A stretch of 64,000 nt of DNA from Elusimicrobiota bacterium (GCA_016194705.1 JACQAZ010000014.1:1-64000), one strand, 5' to 3'. Shown: positions 15,625-26,222, numbered from the stretch's first letter. The notes: generated by a model from the sequence alone, not told the origin. Translations and numbers: made by a program.

Positions 15625-16530
15625 TTAATAGATGCTCTTCCCCATGGCCGAGCTGATCAGCTCCATGGCGATCTCGGCCGTCGCGTTCTGCACGTCCTCC
15701 AAAGGGTTGATCTCGACCATGTCGAGGCCCAGGAGCCTCTCCGAGTCGGCGGCCATCTCCATGAGAAGATGCGCCTCGCGGTAGGTCAGTCCCCCGCGCT
15801 TTCGCGTTCCCGTGCCCGGCGCGGTTCCCGGGTCGGCCACATCGATGTCGAAGCTCAAATGGAACCCGCCGGTTCCGTCCGAGGCCAGGTCGATGGCCTG
15901 CTCGATGACGGTGCCCATGCCGAAGCGGTCGATCTCCTGCATCGAGAAAACCCGAACGCCCGAGCGGCGCAGGTTGTCGCGCTCGGATGCGTCGACGTCG
16001 CGCGTGCCCACGAGGCAGACGTTGCGCGGATAGGCCTTGGGAGAGAAGCCGCCCAGGCGCGCGAAGTCCCTGTGGCCCATCCCCAGGATGTGGGCGACCG
16101 GCATCCCATGGACGTTGCCCGACGGAGATGTCTCGGGAGTATTGATGTCGGCGTGGGCGTCGACCCAGATCAGGCCGAGGTTCTTGCCCTCCGCGCGCTG
16201 GGCGCGGGACACGCCGGTCACCGTGCCCACGGCCAGGCTGTGGTCGCCCCCCAAGGTGATCGGCACCCAGCCGTCCTTGACGAGGTCGCAGACCCTTTTC
16301 TCGAGGTCCTTGCAGACCTTCAGGATGGCCGCGCCGTTCTTGAGCTTGGGGCTGCCGCGGCCGGACGCCTTGGGGACCGCGACGTCGCCCGCGTCCGAAA
16401 CGTTGAGGCCCAGAGCCTCCAGCGACGCGACCAGGCCCGTCCGCCGGATGGCGGCTGGCCCCCCCGAAGCGCCCTGCTTGCTCGCCCCGAGGTCGAGGGG
16501 CACGCCGACGATCGCGGCCTTGCGCTTCAA
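15625..16530 (-). CDS. rocF: Arginase-family ureohydrolase
   Basis: This encodes 301 residues, typical for arginase. The manganese-binding motifs are GGDHSLAVGT, WVDAHADINTPETSPSGNVHGMP, and SFDIDVADPG; the C-terminal GTGTRKRGGLTYRE and LDMVEINP match arginase more closely than agmatinase. It would release urea and ornithine from arginine. It sits between gap and pgk with one-base spacing on each side, which is unusual: this slot in glycolytic operons is more often filled by another glycolytic gene. A urea-type ABC transporter is encoded 42 kb away in the same window. Exact specificity among ureohydrolases is inferred. Confidence 0.88.
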   Translation of the reverse strand: MKRKAAIVGVPLDLGASKQGASGGPAAIRRTGLVASLEALGLNVSDAGDVAVPKASGRGSPKLKNGAAILKVCKDLEKRVCDLVKDGWVPITLGGDHSLAVGTVTGVSRAQRAEGKNLGLIWVDAHADINTPETSPSGNVHGMPVAHILGMGHRDFARLGGFSPKAYPRNVCLVGTRDVDASERDNLRRSGVRVFSMQEIDRFGMGTVIEQAIDLASDGTGGFHLSFDIDVADPGTAPGTGTRKRGGLTYREAHLLMEMAADSERLLGLDMVEINPLEDVQNATAEIAMELISSAMGKSIY

Positions 16531-16531
16531 A

Positions 16532-17587
<1,056 letters not shown>

Positions 17588-17615
17588 CTAGGAATTTAGG
17601 AGGGCTATTTCCAGC

Positions 17616-18590
17616 TTACCGGTTGAGCAGGACGACCTCGACGCGCTGGTCGGAGAAGGCCGCGCGGGCGGCGTCGGTCGAGACGTTCTTGAGGCCGGTC
17701 ATGAGTTCCTTGAGAAGGTAAGCCTGGATCGAGGCGGCCTGGGCGTCGCCGAGCTCCTTGGTGGACGCGAAGACGCGCACCGCGACCGGGATGCCGGTGA
17801 ATTTGCGCTTGATGAGGTCGGCGGCCGAGCGCATGAGGCCGACGCCGGAAGGCTTGGCCAGCTCGGTGGCGTTCTTGCTCGTTCCGAAAAGGACCGAGGA
17901 GTCCAGGCTGACGTGCATCCCGGTGTCCTCCTGGTGCACGATGCCGCGGAACAAGAGCGGCTTTCCCACGCTCGTGCGCGGCGAGCCGCCGGAGTCGGTG
18001 AAGGAGTAGACAGCGGAATAGGAGCGCCCGGCGTGAATCCACTCGCCCTGTTCGTTCTGCCCGGTCCAGACGAGCTCTTCGGGCGGGTCGTTGGAGCCCT
18101 CGTAGTGGTGGAAGACGCGGCCCTCCTCGTCGGCGATCGTCAGGCTCCAGGCGTAGCTCTTGGCCTCCTTGGGCTCCATCTTGCGCTGCATGACGTCCTG
18201 GAGCTGGTCGCGCACGCGAAACGCGATGCCCGGCCGCGCCGAGAAGGTCGTGCGCCAGGGCTGGATCACGCGCTCGTTGTGCAGGAAATCCGGATGGGTG
18301 CGCCGCCAGGAGACGGTCAGCGGCGAGACGGCCAGCAGCAGCGACTGGTCGGGCGCCAGCTGGGGCCGCAGGGTCTCGAAGGGGTCGAGATCGATGTTGA
18401 GCGCCGGCTTCATGACGCCCAGCTTGCTGCTGTCGGTGGCCTTGATCGTGACGTCGGTGTCGCCGCCGACGGTCGTCGGAGCCGCGGGGGCTTGCTTGGC
18501 CTCGGGCTTTGCCGCGTCCCTGCTCATGCCGGGCAGCTCGGCGGCCGAAGCGCCGACAGCCAGCGACAAGAGAAAAATCAGCGTTTTCAT
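17616..18590 (-). CDS. Secreted protein with degenerate OmpA-like C-terminus, Ton-cluster associated
   Basis: This encodes 324 residues with a signal peptide (MKTLIFLLSLAVGASAAE). The middle region has a FlgD/Ig-like stretch (LVWTGQNEQGEWIHAGRSYS), and the C-terminus (about 250-324) looks like an OmpA fold that has lost its canonical HTD motif but keeps the RVEVVLLNR-type last strand. It starts four bases after the TonB-like gene and ends the ExbB-ExbD-ExbD-TonB operon. By position it may be the periplasmic partner of that system, somewhat as Pal is for Tol. That role is inferred. Confidence 0.7.
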   Translation of the reverse strand: MKTLIFLLSLAVGASAAELPGMSRDAAKPEAKQAPAAPTTVGGDTDVTIKATDSSKLGVMKPALNIDLDPFETLRPQLAPDQSLLLAVSPLTVSWRRTHPDFLHNERVIQPWRTTFSARPGIAFRVRDQLQDVMQRKMEPKEAKSYAWSLTIADEEGRVFHHYEGSNDPPEELVWTGQNEQGEWIHAGRSYSAVYSFTDSGGSPRTSVGKPLLFRGIVHQEDTGMHVSLDSSVLFGTSKNATELAKPSGVGLMRSAADLIKRKFTGIPVAVRVFASTKELGDAQAASIQAYLLKELMTGLKNVSTDAARAAFSDQRVEVVLLNR

Positions 18591-18594
18591 TTTT

Positions 18595-19671
18595 TCACTC
18601 CAATTCGAAGCGGAAGGTGATGATGCCGCATTGGCGCTGCTGGGAGCCCACGGGCGCGAACTTCCAATTTCTCAGCGAATCTATCGTGAGGCGGTCGAGG
18701 CGGCCGTAGCCCGAGGACTGTTCGGGCCGTATCGTCGTGCCGGCCACCGAGCCGTCGGCCTCCACGCAGAAGTTGAGCCGCACCGCGGCCTCCGGCGTGC
18801 CGAGGCTCTTGAGCCAGTCCGGGAAGGGCGGGATGTCGGCGGCCAGGACCTGACGGTTCTTGAGGGGGCCCTCGATCTCGACTCCCTTCTTTTTTTCCTC
18901 GGCGGCCCCGGCGGCGGCGCGTCGCGCGGGCGGCTGGGCGATGTACTTGTCCATCTTCTTGGCGATGTCGTCGGGCGCCGGACGCATCTCCTCGCGCAGT
19001 TCGCCCCTTTGCTTCTCGGTCGGCAGCATGTCGGCGATCTTCTGGGCGATCCGGGAGCGCTGCTGGGGTTCCGCTTCCTCGAGGAGCTTCATCGCCTGGG
19101 CCGGCGCGATGTGAGCGTGGGTCTGGACGTTGAGCCCTGAGATCTTGGCCTGCTGGACCGCCTCCTGGCGCCGTTCCTCGAGCGCCAGGGCCTTGTCGAG
19201 GTTCTTGACCTTATGAACGCCGACGTCCTCGAGGCGGGGCATCGACAAGGCGGCCGCGCGCCGGGCCTCGATCTTGGCCTCGAGCTTCGCCATGTCGACG
19301 CGTTTCTCGCCCAGATCGAGCTTGGCGAGCTTGGGGGCGGCGTCCTTGCGCGCGCGCTCCTGGAGCTTGGGCTCAAGCGAGAGCGGTTTGACCCGGCTGA
19401 TCTCCGGAGCCTTGACCTCGAGCTGGGCCATCTTGGGTACCGCCGGAAGCGCCATCTTGAGAAAGTTCCAGGTGCTCGGCGGCGTCACCTGCTTGGGAGC
19501 CGCCGAGGGAGGCGGCACGGCGTGGTGAACCTCGATCATGAGGTCGACGTTGCCGATCATGTGGGTCGTCGCGCGCGGGCCCACTTGGCTTGCGTAGAAG
19601 TAGGCCGCGAAGGCCCCGGCGTGCAGGGCCAGCGAGGTCATCATCGAGACCGGCAGGCGCACGCTGGCCAC
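18595..19671 (-). CDS. tonB: TonB-like energy transducer
   Basis: This encodes 358 residues. A single N-terminal membrane helix (MTSLALHAGAFAAYFYASQ) with a His in the helix is followed by a very long charged, Ala/Lys-rich periplasmic spacer (about 40-270), then a TonB C-terminal domain (LNFCVEADGSVAGTTI, SSGYGRLDRLTIDSLRNWKFAP, IITFRFELE). The protein would couple the proton-motive force harvested by ExbB/ExbD to the outer membrane. The spacer has almost none of the Pro-Glu/Pro-Lys repeats of classical TonB and is probably helical, more like TolA. It follows exbD by 19 bases. Confidence 0.85.
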   Translation of the reverse strand: MASVRLPVSMMTSLALHAGAFAAYFYASQVGPRATTHMIGNVDLMIEVHHAVPPPSAAPKQVTPPSTWNFLKMALPAVPKMAQLEVKAPEISRVKPLSLEPKLQERARKDAAPKLAKLDLGEKRVDMAKLEAKIEARRAAALSMPRLEDVGVHKVKNLDKALALEERRQEAVQQAKISGLNVQTHAHIAPAQAMKLLEEAEPQQRSRIAQKIADMLPTEKQRGELREEMRPAPDDIAKKMDKYIAQPPARRAAAGAAEEKKKGVEIEGPLKNRQVLAADIPPFPDWLKSLGTPEAAVRLNFCVEADGSVAGTTIRPEQSSGYGRLDRLTIDSLRNWKFAPVGSQQRQCGIITFRFELE

Positions 19672-19690
19672 GGCTAATTCGACTCCTGGT

Positions 19691-20104
19691 TCATTTCTTT
19701 TGTTCCGTCGCGATCGTCAGGGATTGCGCCCCCGCGTCCTTGGCCTTGGCCATCAAGTCCGTCAGACGCCCATGCAGAGCATCCTCGTCCGCGCGCAGTA
19801 TCACGACCTTGCTTTGGCTCTGCGCGAGCTTGACCTTGAGGTCGTCCTCGAGCATCACCATGTCCTTGTAGATCGTGTAGTCCAGGGCCACCTGGCCGTC
19901 CTTGCCCAAGGTCAAGGTGAGCTTGTCGGCCTCCTCGCCTTTCTCGGCGTGGGCCTTGGGAAGCGTGACCTTGATGACGGGGTCCGACATGAGAGGCGCC
20001 GTGACCATGAAGATGATCACGAGCACGAGGCACACGTCGACGAGAGGGGTCACGTTGATCCCCGCGACGATGTCATCGTCGTCCAGCTCGGCGCCGCCTG
20101 CCAT
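19691..20104 (-). CDS. exbD: ExbD/TolR family protein (second copy)
   Basis: This encodes 137 residues. One membrane helix holds the proton-pathway Asp in INVTPLVDVCLVLVIIFMV at about 15-33, and a periplasmic domain follows. It is paralogous to the ExbD encoded just upstream, with an identical TPLVDVCLVLVIIFM stretch. ExbD/TolR forms the dimer inside the ExbB pentamer. Two different ExbD genes suggest a heterodimer or a system with a dedicated subunit for each partner. Confidence 0.92.
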   Translation of the reverse strand: MAGGAELDDDDIVAGINVTPLVDVCLVLVIIFMVTAPLMSDPVIKVTLPKAHAEKGEEADKLTLTLGKDGQVALDYTIYKDMVMLEDDLKVKLAQSQSKVVILRADEDALHGRLTDLMAKAKDAGAQSLTIATEQKK

Positions 20105-20105
20105 C

Positions 20106-20543
20106 CTAGGTCTTGCCTCCCGGGGCCGGGACAGTCTCCGACTTGAGGATCGCGAGTTTTAAGGCGCCCGCCTCTTTGGCCAGATCCAATATCGCGACCA
20201 CTTGGCCGACCCTATTGCCGTCGTCGGCCGTCACGATGACCATGCGGTCCTTGCTCTTCTGTAGGGCGGTCATGATCATCGGCTTGAGCTGGTCGGGAGG
20301 CGCCGCGGCGCCGTTGACGGTGATCTGGCCCGAGACGTCGAGCTTGACCGTGACGTTGTCCTCGGCCGAGGCCTTGCCCTCGGCGGCCTTGGCCCTAGAC
20401 TCGAGCACCTTGATGCCCATCGTCATCGCGAACGGGGCGACAGCCATGAAGATGATGACCAGCACGAGGCAGACGTCGACGAGCGGGGTGACATTGATCG
20501 CCGTGATCGGCTCCTCGCCCTTGCTGCCCGCCCCGATGGCCAT
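20106..20543 (-). CDS. exbD: ExbD/TolR family protein (first copy)
   Basis: This encodes 145 residues with the same layout as its neighbour: cytoplasmic N-terminus (ITAINV), a membrane helix with Asp (TPLVDVCLVLVIIFMAVAP) and a periplasmic domain. Stop and next start are one base apart, and it begins four bases after exbB, so it is tightly coupled. The periplasmic domain has diverged from the second copy (for example DVSGQITVNGAAAPPDQL). Confidence 0.92.
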   Translation of the reverse strand: MAIGAGSKGEEPITAINVTPLVDVCLVLVIIFMAVAPFAMTMGIKVLESRAKAAEGKASAEDNVTVKLDVSGQITVNGAAAPPDQLKPMIMTALQKSKDRMVIVTADDGNRVGQVVAILDLAKEAGALKLAILKSETVPAPGGKT

Positions 20544-20547
20544 GGCC

Positions 20548-21165
20548 CTATTTAGCGCCCAGCATCACCAGCAGACGCGTGGAGGCGACCTCCATCTCGA
20601 CTCCGAGAGCCTTCACCTTGCGCATGAAGACGTTGTAGAAAATGACCGCCGGGATCGCGACCAACAAGCCGCCCGCCGTGGCCACAAGCGCCTCGGCGAT
20701 GCCCTTGGCGACCACGCTCGGCCCCCCGCCTCCGGCCGCGGCCAAATCCTGGAAGGCCTTGATGATGCCCACGACCGTGCCGAACAGGCCGATGAAGGGA
20801 GCGATGTTGCCGAGCGTGCCGAGCACGGCGAGGTTCTTCTCCAATTTCATCTTTTCCTCGAGACGCTTGGTGCCGAGCAGCTCCTCGATGTCCCGGCGCG
20901 AGCGGCCGGCGTGCAGCAGGCCGTACTGCACGACCTGCGCGACCGCCGAGCCGCGCTTCTGGCAGTAGGCCTGGGCCTGGTCGGCCTTGCCGGCCTCAAG
21001 GAGCTTATGCACGTGGCCCAAGACCTCGTCGCTCGAGCCCTTGGCCCTGCGAAAGTACAACCAGCGCTCGATGGCGTACGTGATCGAGATCAGCGAGCAG
21101 AAGGCCAGCACCGCCAAAGTCGCGCTGTCCTTGAGGATGCCGAGGAAATTGATGTTGCCCATCAT
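20548..21165 (-). CDS. exbB: ExbB/TolQ/MotA family proton-channel protein
   Basis: This encodes 205 residues with three membrane helices: one near the N-terminus (LAVLAFCSLISITYAIERW) and two C-terminal (TLGNIAPFIGLFGTVVGIIKAF and VATAGGLLVAIPAVIFYNVF). The Thr and Gly-rich segments in the last two helices are the MotA/TolQ/ExbB signature. It forms the ion-conducting stator with ExbD. It starts with tandem ATGs and follows the large TPR gene by nine bases. Confidence 0.93.
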   Translation of the reverse strand: MMGNINFLGILKDSATLAVLAFCSLISITYAIERWLYFRRAKGSSDEVLGHVHKLLEAGKADQAQAYCQKRGSAVAQVVQYGLLHAGRSRRDIEELLGTKRLEEKMKLEKNLAVLGTLGNIAPFIGLFGTVVGIIKAFQDLAAAGGGGPSVVAKGIAEALVATAGGLLVAIPAVIFYNVFMRKVKALGVEMEVASTRLLVMLGAK

Positions 21166-21174
21166 GGTTCTCTC

Positions 21175-24100
21175 CTATTGCACTTCGTCGGTCGACGGCT
21201 CCGCGGCCTTGGTCTTCTTGGGCCTTGCCCCCCTCTTGCCTCCCTTCGGCTTGGGCGCAGGCGCAGGCTCGTAGGGCGGCTCGATGACTGTCTCGCCCCC
21301 GGAGGAAGCCGACGCGCCCTTGTGGTCCTTGCGCAGCAGCGCCGCGCGGCCCGCCGCGGAACGCGCCACTTCCTTGTTCGGGGCGTTCCGGGCGAGGTCT
21401 TCATAAGCCGATATGGCCCGGCCCCAGTCCGAGCCTTTTTCGTAGATCTCGCCGAGCTTGATGAGCGACTGCAGGCGGAAAGGGCTCCCGGCGGGCTTCA
21501 TCCCCCGCGCCTTCTCCCACGCGTTCATGGCCTCGTCGGGACGGCCCATGAGTTGGGAGATCTCCCCCATGTGGTAGGCGGCTTCGACGCCCGCGTCGCC
21601 CTCCTTGCAGCCGTCGCGTATGGCCTCCAAAGTGGCGATGGCGCCCTCGTAGTCCTTGCGTTCCTTCTGGAGCTGGAGGATTTCCCATTGCGCCGAGCAG
21701 GCGGAGGCGTCCGAGGGGCCCACGGTCGCGATATATTTCTGGTAGGCGTACTGCGCCATGTCCTGCTTGCCCAAGGCCTTGTAGGAAAGGGCCAGGTTGA
21801 ACAGAGTGGGCTTGAGGTACTCGGAGCCCGGATACTCCTCGGTCAGGCGCTGGTAGAACTTGACCCCCTCCTCGTATTTCTTGAGGCTGTAGTAGGAGCT
21901 GGCCAGATGGAACAAAGCCACGGCCGTGTCGTCGGAACGCTCGAAGTTGCTGATGAGCCGCTCGAAGGCCGGCACCGCGTTGGTGTAGTCGCCGGCCGCG
22001 AAATAGCTTTCGCCGAGGTAGAACTGCGCCTTGGCCAGCTGCGGCGAGTTGGTGTAGTTGACGCTGAAATTTTGGAACTCGGAGGCGGAGGTCGCGTAAT
22101 CCTTGCCCTCGAAGGCGCGCCGCGCCAGGCGAAACTGCGACTCGGCCGCTGTAGGGCTGTTGGGGCTGGCCGCGATCATTCCGCGCAGCATCGTCTTGTA
22201 GTCGATGCCCTTCGCGCGGTCGAAGATCGTCTCCATGAGGTCCATCCCGTCGGCCGCCTCGGGAGCTTTCGGAAAACGCGTGACGAGCTCCTGCACCTGC
22301 TTGAGCGCCGCGGCGTCATCCTTCTGATTGAAGAGCGACTGCGCGATGCGCAGGTAGGCCAGCGGCGCTTGGTCGGACTGAGGATAATCGGCGATGATCT
22401 GCTTGTAGGCGCCCACCGCCTCGCCGTATTTCTGCGCCCGGAACAAGGTGTCGGCGATCTGGTTGGAGGCGGTCGTGGCCTCGGCGGACTTGGGGCACGA
22501 GGCAAGGAGCTTGCGCCAAGCGTCGATGGCCTGCGTATAGTAGCGCTGGTGGTAGAGGCTCATCCCCGCCTTGTACAGGGCCGGGCACGCGGCGGGGTCC
22601 TTGGGATTGTCGGTGGCGAACTTCAGGTAGAGCTGGTAGGCGTCCTCGTAGTTCTTCTGGTTGAACATGCTGTCGGCGATGCCGAGCTCGTTGGCGCCCG
22701 TGAAGGTGAAGGTCGAACTCGTGTTGGACATCATGTCCTTGAGCTTCTGACGGCAGTCCAGGGCCTTGTCGTCCTCGCCCTTGTAGGAGAAGCTCCAGCA
22801 GAGGCCGTCCTGCCCGTAGAAGGCCGCGCTCTCGTCGGGATAGACCTTGAGGATCATCTCATAGATCGTCTTGGCCTCGTCGACTTGGTTGAGGGCAAGA
22901 TAGGCCTCCGCCGCGTAGAGATAGCTCAGGGATCTCCACTTCGACTTCGAGGGAGGGAGGTGGCGGAATATGTATTGGTAGGACGTGAGAATGGAATTAT
23001 AAGCCTTCTGGTTGTACTGGTCCTGCAGGATCGTGAACAGCGCCTGCTCGGCGATGTCGGAAGAGGGCGCCAAGTCGATGATGCGCTGGAAGGCGGCCAC
23101 CGCCTCGACGTGGCGCTTGAGCTTGATCAGCGCGTTGCCCATGATGAGGTAGACGTCCTTGGCCAGGGCGTTGGTCGGGTAGAGGGCGAGGAAATTCTCG
23201 CCGGTCTGCACGGCCTGCATGAAGTCCCCCACCTGGTATTCGGCCCAGGCGAGCTTGAAGTGCGCCAAAGGCGAGACCTTGATGACCTCGGGGTACTGGG
23301 TGATGACCTTGGTGTAGGCGAACAGCGCCTCGCGGATTTGGCCTGCGACGAGGTAGGATTCGGCGATCGAGTACTGAGCGATCGGCGCGAAGAAATCTCG
23401 GGGGTAGCGGTCGAGCACGGCCTGGAAATTGGCGCGGGCCTCGACGAAGTCCTTCTTCTGGAAGTAGGACGAGCCGATGCGGAACATGGCGGAGACGCGC
23501 AGCGGGCTTTCGGGGTAGAGCGAGATGAATTTTTGGTACTTGGAGATCGCGCCGTTGTAGTCCTCGGCCAGGAAGAACGAGTCGCCGATGAAGAACTGCG
23601 CCTCCTCCTTGAGGTCTGAATCCGGGTAATCTCGCAGGAGATTCTCAAACGCGGCGGCGGCCAGATAAGCGCGCTTGGAGAGCAGGTAGGTCTTGCCCAG
23701 GTAGTACTGGGCCTCCGGCGTCTTGACGAGCTTCAAGGCCCGCTCGGAGTTGGCGTAATCGCCCTTATGGAGCGCGACGATGCCCTGCGCGTAGAGGACT
23801 TCCGGCTCCTTGAGGTAGGTCGGGAAGGTCTCGCCGAGAAGGAACATGTTGGCCTCGGCCTGCGCGAACTGCTCGAGCGCGAGATCCGCGAAGATGACGC
23901 CCATCAGCGCCTCGCCGACGATGTACGATTTCGGGTAGCGCTTCTCGACGTCCTTGAATTCCGAGACGGCCCTCTCCCAGTCCTTCTGGTCGTAGGCGAC
24001 CTCGCCGAGGCGGTACTGCGCCGAAGGCCCCAGGCCCATCTTCTTGTCGTTCGACACCTGCTCGAAGGCGTGGCGCGCGTCCTCGAGAGCCTTGATCGCG

Positions 24101-24423
24101 GCGGGATTCTTCCCGACGAGCCTGTCCATGGCCTTCTTGCGGTCGGAGAGCTCGGCCTGCAGTATGCTCAGGGCCTGCTGCATGTACGCCTCGCCGATCA
24201 TGAACTCGGCGTCCATGTTGCGCTGCGAATTGGGAAATTGGGAGACGTAATTCTCGAAGGCCTGCACGACGGCGAGCTTGTCGCGGCCCGCGTCCGAGAA
24301 CATCTGGGAGGACGCGGTGAAGGCCTCGTCCTCCGCCTGGGTCTGGCCGGGATCCTTGCGCGCCCAGGCCGGGGAGGCGATCGAGGTCATCGCGAGCAGC
24401 GTCAATGCCGTCCGACGGATCAT
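21175..24423 (-). CDS. Very large secreted TPR-repeat protein
   Basis: This encodes 1082 residues: a signal peptide (MIRRTALTLLAMTSIASPAWA), then an almost continuous array of tetratricopeptide repeats (recurring YxLGExYxxxxDYxxAxxxFxxxxxxYP) from about 35 to 1030, ending in a Lys/Pro-rich tail. Several units resemble YbgF/CpoB-type repeats, the periplasmic protein found with Tol-Pal systems. It opens the exbB-exbD-exbD-tonB operon and overlaps the thrS stop by four bases, so its protein probably works with the Ton/Tol-like module in the periplasm. A scaffold role is an inference. Confidence 0.85.
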   Translation of the reverse strand: MIRRTALTLLAMTSIASPAWARKDPGQTQAEDEAFTASSQMFSDAGRDKLAVVQAFENYVSQFPNSQRNMDAEFMIGEAYMQQALSILQAELSDRKKAMDRLVGKNPAAIKALEDARHAFEQVSNDKKMGLGPSAQYRLGEVAYDQKDWERAVSEFKDVEKRYPKSYIVGEALMGVIFADLALEQFAQAEANMFLLGETFPTYLKEPEVLYAQGIVALHKGDYANSERALKLVKTPEAQYYLGKTYLLSKRAYLAAAAFENLLRDYPDSDLKEEAQFFIGDSFFLAEDYNGAISKYQKFISLYPESPLRVSAMFRIGSSYFQKKDFVEARANFQAVLDRYPRDFFAPIAQYSIAESYLVAGQIREALFAYTKVITQYPEVIKVSPLAHFKLAWAEYQVGDFMQAVQTGENFLALYPTNALAKDVYLIMGNALIKLKRHVEAVAAFQRIIDLAPSSDIAEQALFTILQDQYNQKAYNSILTSYQYIFRHLPPSKSKWRSLSYLYAAEAYLALNQVDEAKTIYEMILKVYPDESAAFYGQDGLCWSFSYKGEDDKALDCRQKLKDMMSNTSSTFTFTGANELGIADSMFNQKNYEDAYQLYLKFATDNPKDPAACPALYKAGMSLYHQRYYTQAIDAWRKLLASCPKSAEATTASNQIADTLFRAQKYGEAVGAYKQIIADYPQSDQAPLAYLRIAQSLFNQKDDAAALKQVQELVTRFPKAPEAADGMDLMETIFDRAKGIDYKTMLRGMIAASPNSPTAAESQFRLARRAFEGKDYATSASEFQNFSVNYTNSPQLAKAQFYLGESYFAAGDYTNAVPAFERLISNFERSDDTAVALFHLASSYYSLKKYEEGVKFYQRLTEEYPGSEYLKPTLFNLALSYKALGKQDMAQYAYQKYIATVGPSDASACSAQWEILQLQKERKDYEGAIATLEAIRDGCKEGDAGVEAAYHMGEISQLMGRPDEAMNAWEKARGMKPAGSPFRLQSLIKLGEIYEKGSDWGRAISAYEDLARNAPNKEVARSAAGRAALLRKDHKGASASSGGETVIEPPYEPAPAPKPKGGKRGARPKKTKAAEPSTDEVQ

Positions 24424-26222
24424 GCGTTCCCCCAGTCCGGCTTCGTGAGCTTATCGGAGCATTCCTTGACGAGCTTGGCGATGAAATCGTCGTCCCTGAG
24501 CCCTTGGAACTGGCGGCCATCGCTGAGCCGCACCGAGATCACGCCGGCGGCAACGTCCTTGGGACCAAGGATCACCATGTAAGGGACCTTCTCGAGCTGG
24601 GCGTCGCGAATCTTCGCGCCGATCTTCTCGCCGCGCAGATCGAGGACGGGTCTCAAGGACGCGGCCTTGAGCTTGGCCTCAAGCGCTTGAGCCGGCGCGT
24701 TCTGCTCGTCTGTCAAGGTCAGTATCTTGACCTGCACGGGCGCAAGCCACAGCGGGAAATGGCCCGCGTAGTGCTCGACGAGTATGCCGAAAAAACGCTC
24801 GATCGAACCGTAGAGAGCCCGGTGGACCATCAGAGGCCGCTGGCGCGAGCCGTCGTGCGAGATGTACTCGAGCGAGAACTTCTGCGGCAGGTTGAAATCG
24901 AACTGGATCGTCGAGAGCTGCCAGGCCCTGCCGATCGCGTCGATCAATTTGACGTCGATCTTCGGGCCGTAGAAGGCGGCCTCGCCCTTGATGAGCTTGT
25001 AGGGGAGCTTCTTTTCGTGGAGGACGCGCTCGAGGGCGGCCTGGGCCATCTCCCAGTCGGCCGCCTCGCCCGAGTAGTCGGCCGACTTCGCCGGGTCCCA
25101 GGTCGAGACCTCCATCTGGTACTTCTCGAAGCCGAAGGCCGCAAAGACGGCGAGCGCGAAGTCGATGCAGCCCGCCACCTCGCTCTCTATGTTCTCGCGC
25201 GTGCAGAAAATGTGCGCATCGTCTTGGGTGAAGCCGCGCACGCGCAGCAGGCCGTGCAGCACGCCCGAGCGCTCGTAGCGGTAGACCGTGCCGAGCTCGG
25301 CCAGGCGCATGGGCAGTTCGCGGTAAGAGCGGAGCTTGCTCTGGTAGATCAAGATGTGGAACGGGCAGTTCATCGGCTTGAGCTGGTAGTCCGCCTTCTC
25401 CACCTCTATCTCGGTGAACATGTTGTCTTTATAGAAACTGCGGTGGCCCGAGGTGTTCCAGAGGTCGATGTTGGCGATGTGCGGCGTGTAGACCATCTGG
25501 TAGCCGCGGCTCAGGGCCTCGGCGCGCAGCCAGTTCTCCATGATCATGCGCATGAGGCCGCCCTTGGGGTGCCAGAAGATCAAGCCGGGTCCGGCGAGCT
25601 CCTGGATCGAGAAGAGGTCGAGCGCGGGGCCAAGCTTCCGGTGGTCGCGGGCTTTGGCTTCTGAGAGCATCTTCAAATGCCCGTCGAGCGCGTCCTTGGT
25701 GCCCCAGGCAGTGCCGTAGATGCGCTGAAGCATCGGGTTCTTTTCGTCGCCGCGCCAATACGCCCCGGCGACGGACAAGAGCTTGAAATGCCGGATGCCC
25801 TTGGTGCTGTCGAGGTGCCCGCCGCGGCAAAGGTCGGTGAAGGTCGAATGGGTGTAGTGGGTGATCTTCTCGCCGCGCTCCTTGATGCCGTCGAGCAGTT
25901 CGAGCTTGTACTTCTCCCCGCGACCGCTCCAATAGGCCTTGGACTCCTCGTAGGACTGCTCCTTGCCGGAGAAGGGATGGTTGCCCTCGGCGATCTGGCG
26001 CATCCTCTTCTCGATCTTGGCGAGGTCCTCCTCGGTGAAGTGGTGGGGGCCGTCGAAATCGTAGTAGAAGCCGTTCTCGATGGCCGGGCCGATCGTGATC
26101 TTGGTGCCTGGGAAGATCTCTTGGACGGCCTGGGCCATGACGTGGGCGCAGGAGTGGCGCAAGGCGTCGAGGTATTCCTGGGAGGAGACGTCCGGAGCGC
26201 TCTTGGCCGTGGCGGTCATCAA
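24420..26222 (-). CDS. thrS: Threonyl-tRNA synthetase, lacking the TGS domain
   Basis: This encodes 600 residues against the usual 635-650. The protein begins almost directly with the editing domain (HSCAHVMAQAVQEIFPGTK at about 22-40, the HxxxH zinc-type editing site, with CRGGHLDSTKGI later). The class II catalytic core has MNCPFHILIYQSKLRSYRELP (motif region with the zinc-binding Cys), VRGFTQDDAHIFC, and motif 3 HRALYGSIERFFG. The C-terminal anticodon domain (VQVKILTLTDEQNAPA) ends at DWGNA. The N-terminal TGS domain is missing and I see no upstream start that would restore it. It charges tRNA-Thr. Confidence 0.95.
   Translation of the reverse strand: MMTATAKSAPDVSSQEYLDALRHSCAHVMAQAVQEIFPGTKITIGPAIENGFYYDFDGPHHFTEEDLAKIEKRMRQIAEGNHPFSGKEQSYEESKAYWSGRGEKYKLELLDGIKERGEKITHYTHSTFTDLCRGGHLDSTKGIRHFKLLSVAGAYWRGDEKNPMLQRIYGTAWGTKDALDGHLKMLSEAKARDHRKLGPALDLFSIQELAGPGLIFWHPKGGLMRMIMENWLRAEALSRGYQMVYTPHIANIDLWNTSGHRSFYKDNMFTEIEVEKADYQLKPMNCPFHILIYQSKLRSYRELPMRLAELGTVYRYERSGVLHGLLRVRGFTQDDAHIFCTRENIESEVAGCIDFALAVFAAFGFEKYQMEVSTWDPAKSADYSGEAADWEMAQAALERVLHEKKLPYKLIKGEAAFYGPKIDVKLIDAIGRAWQLSTIQFDFNLPQKFSLEYISHDGSRQRPLMVHRALYGSIERFFGILVEHYAGHFPLWLAPVQVKILTLTDEQNAPAQALEAKLKAASLRPVLDLRGEKIGAKIRDAQLEKVPYMVILGPKDVAAGVISVRLSDGRQFQGLRDDDFIAKLVKECSDKLTKPDWGNA

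Noticed and set aside
20113..23619. A 1168-codon plus-strand open frame
   Set aside because: Antisense to the ExbD, ExbB and TPR genes; GC-rich codon bias leaves the opposite frame open. Composition is Arg/Leu/Val/Gly-rich without any motif.
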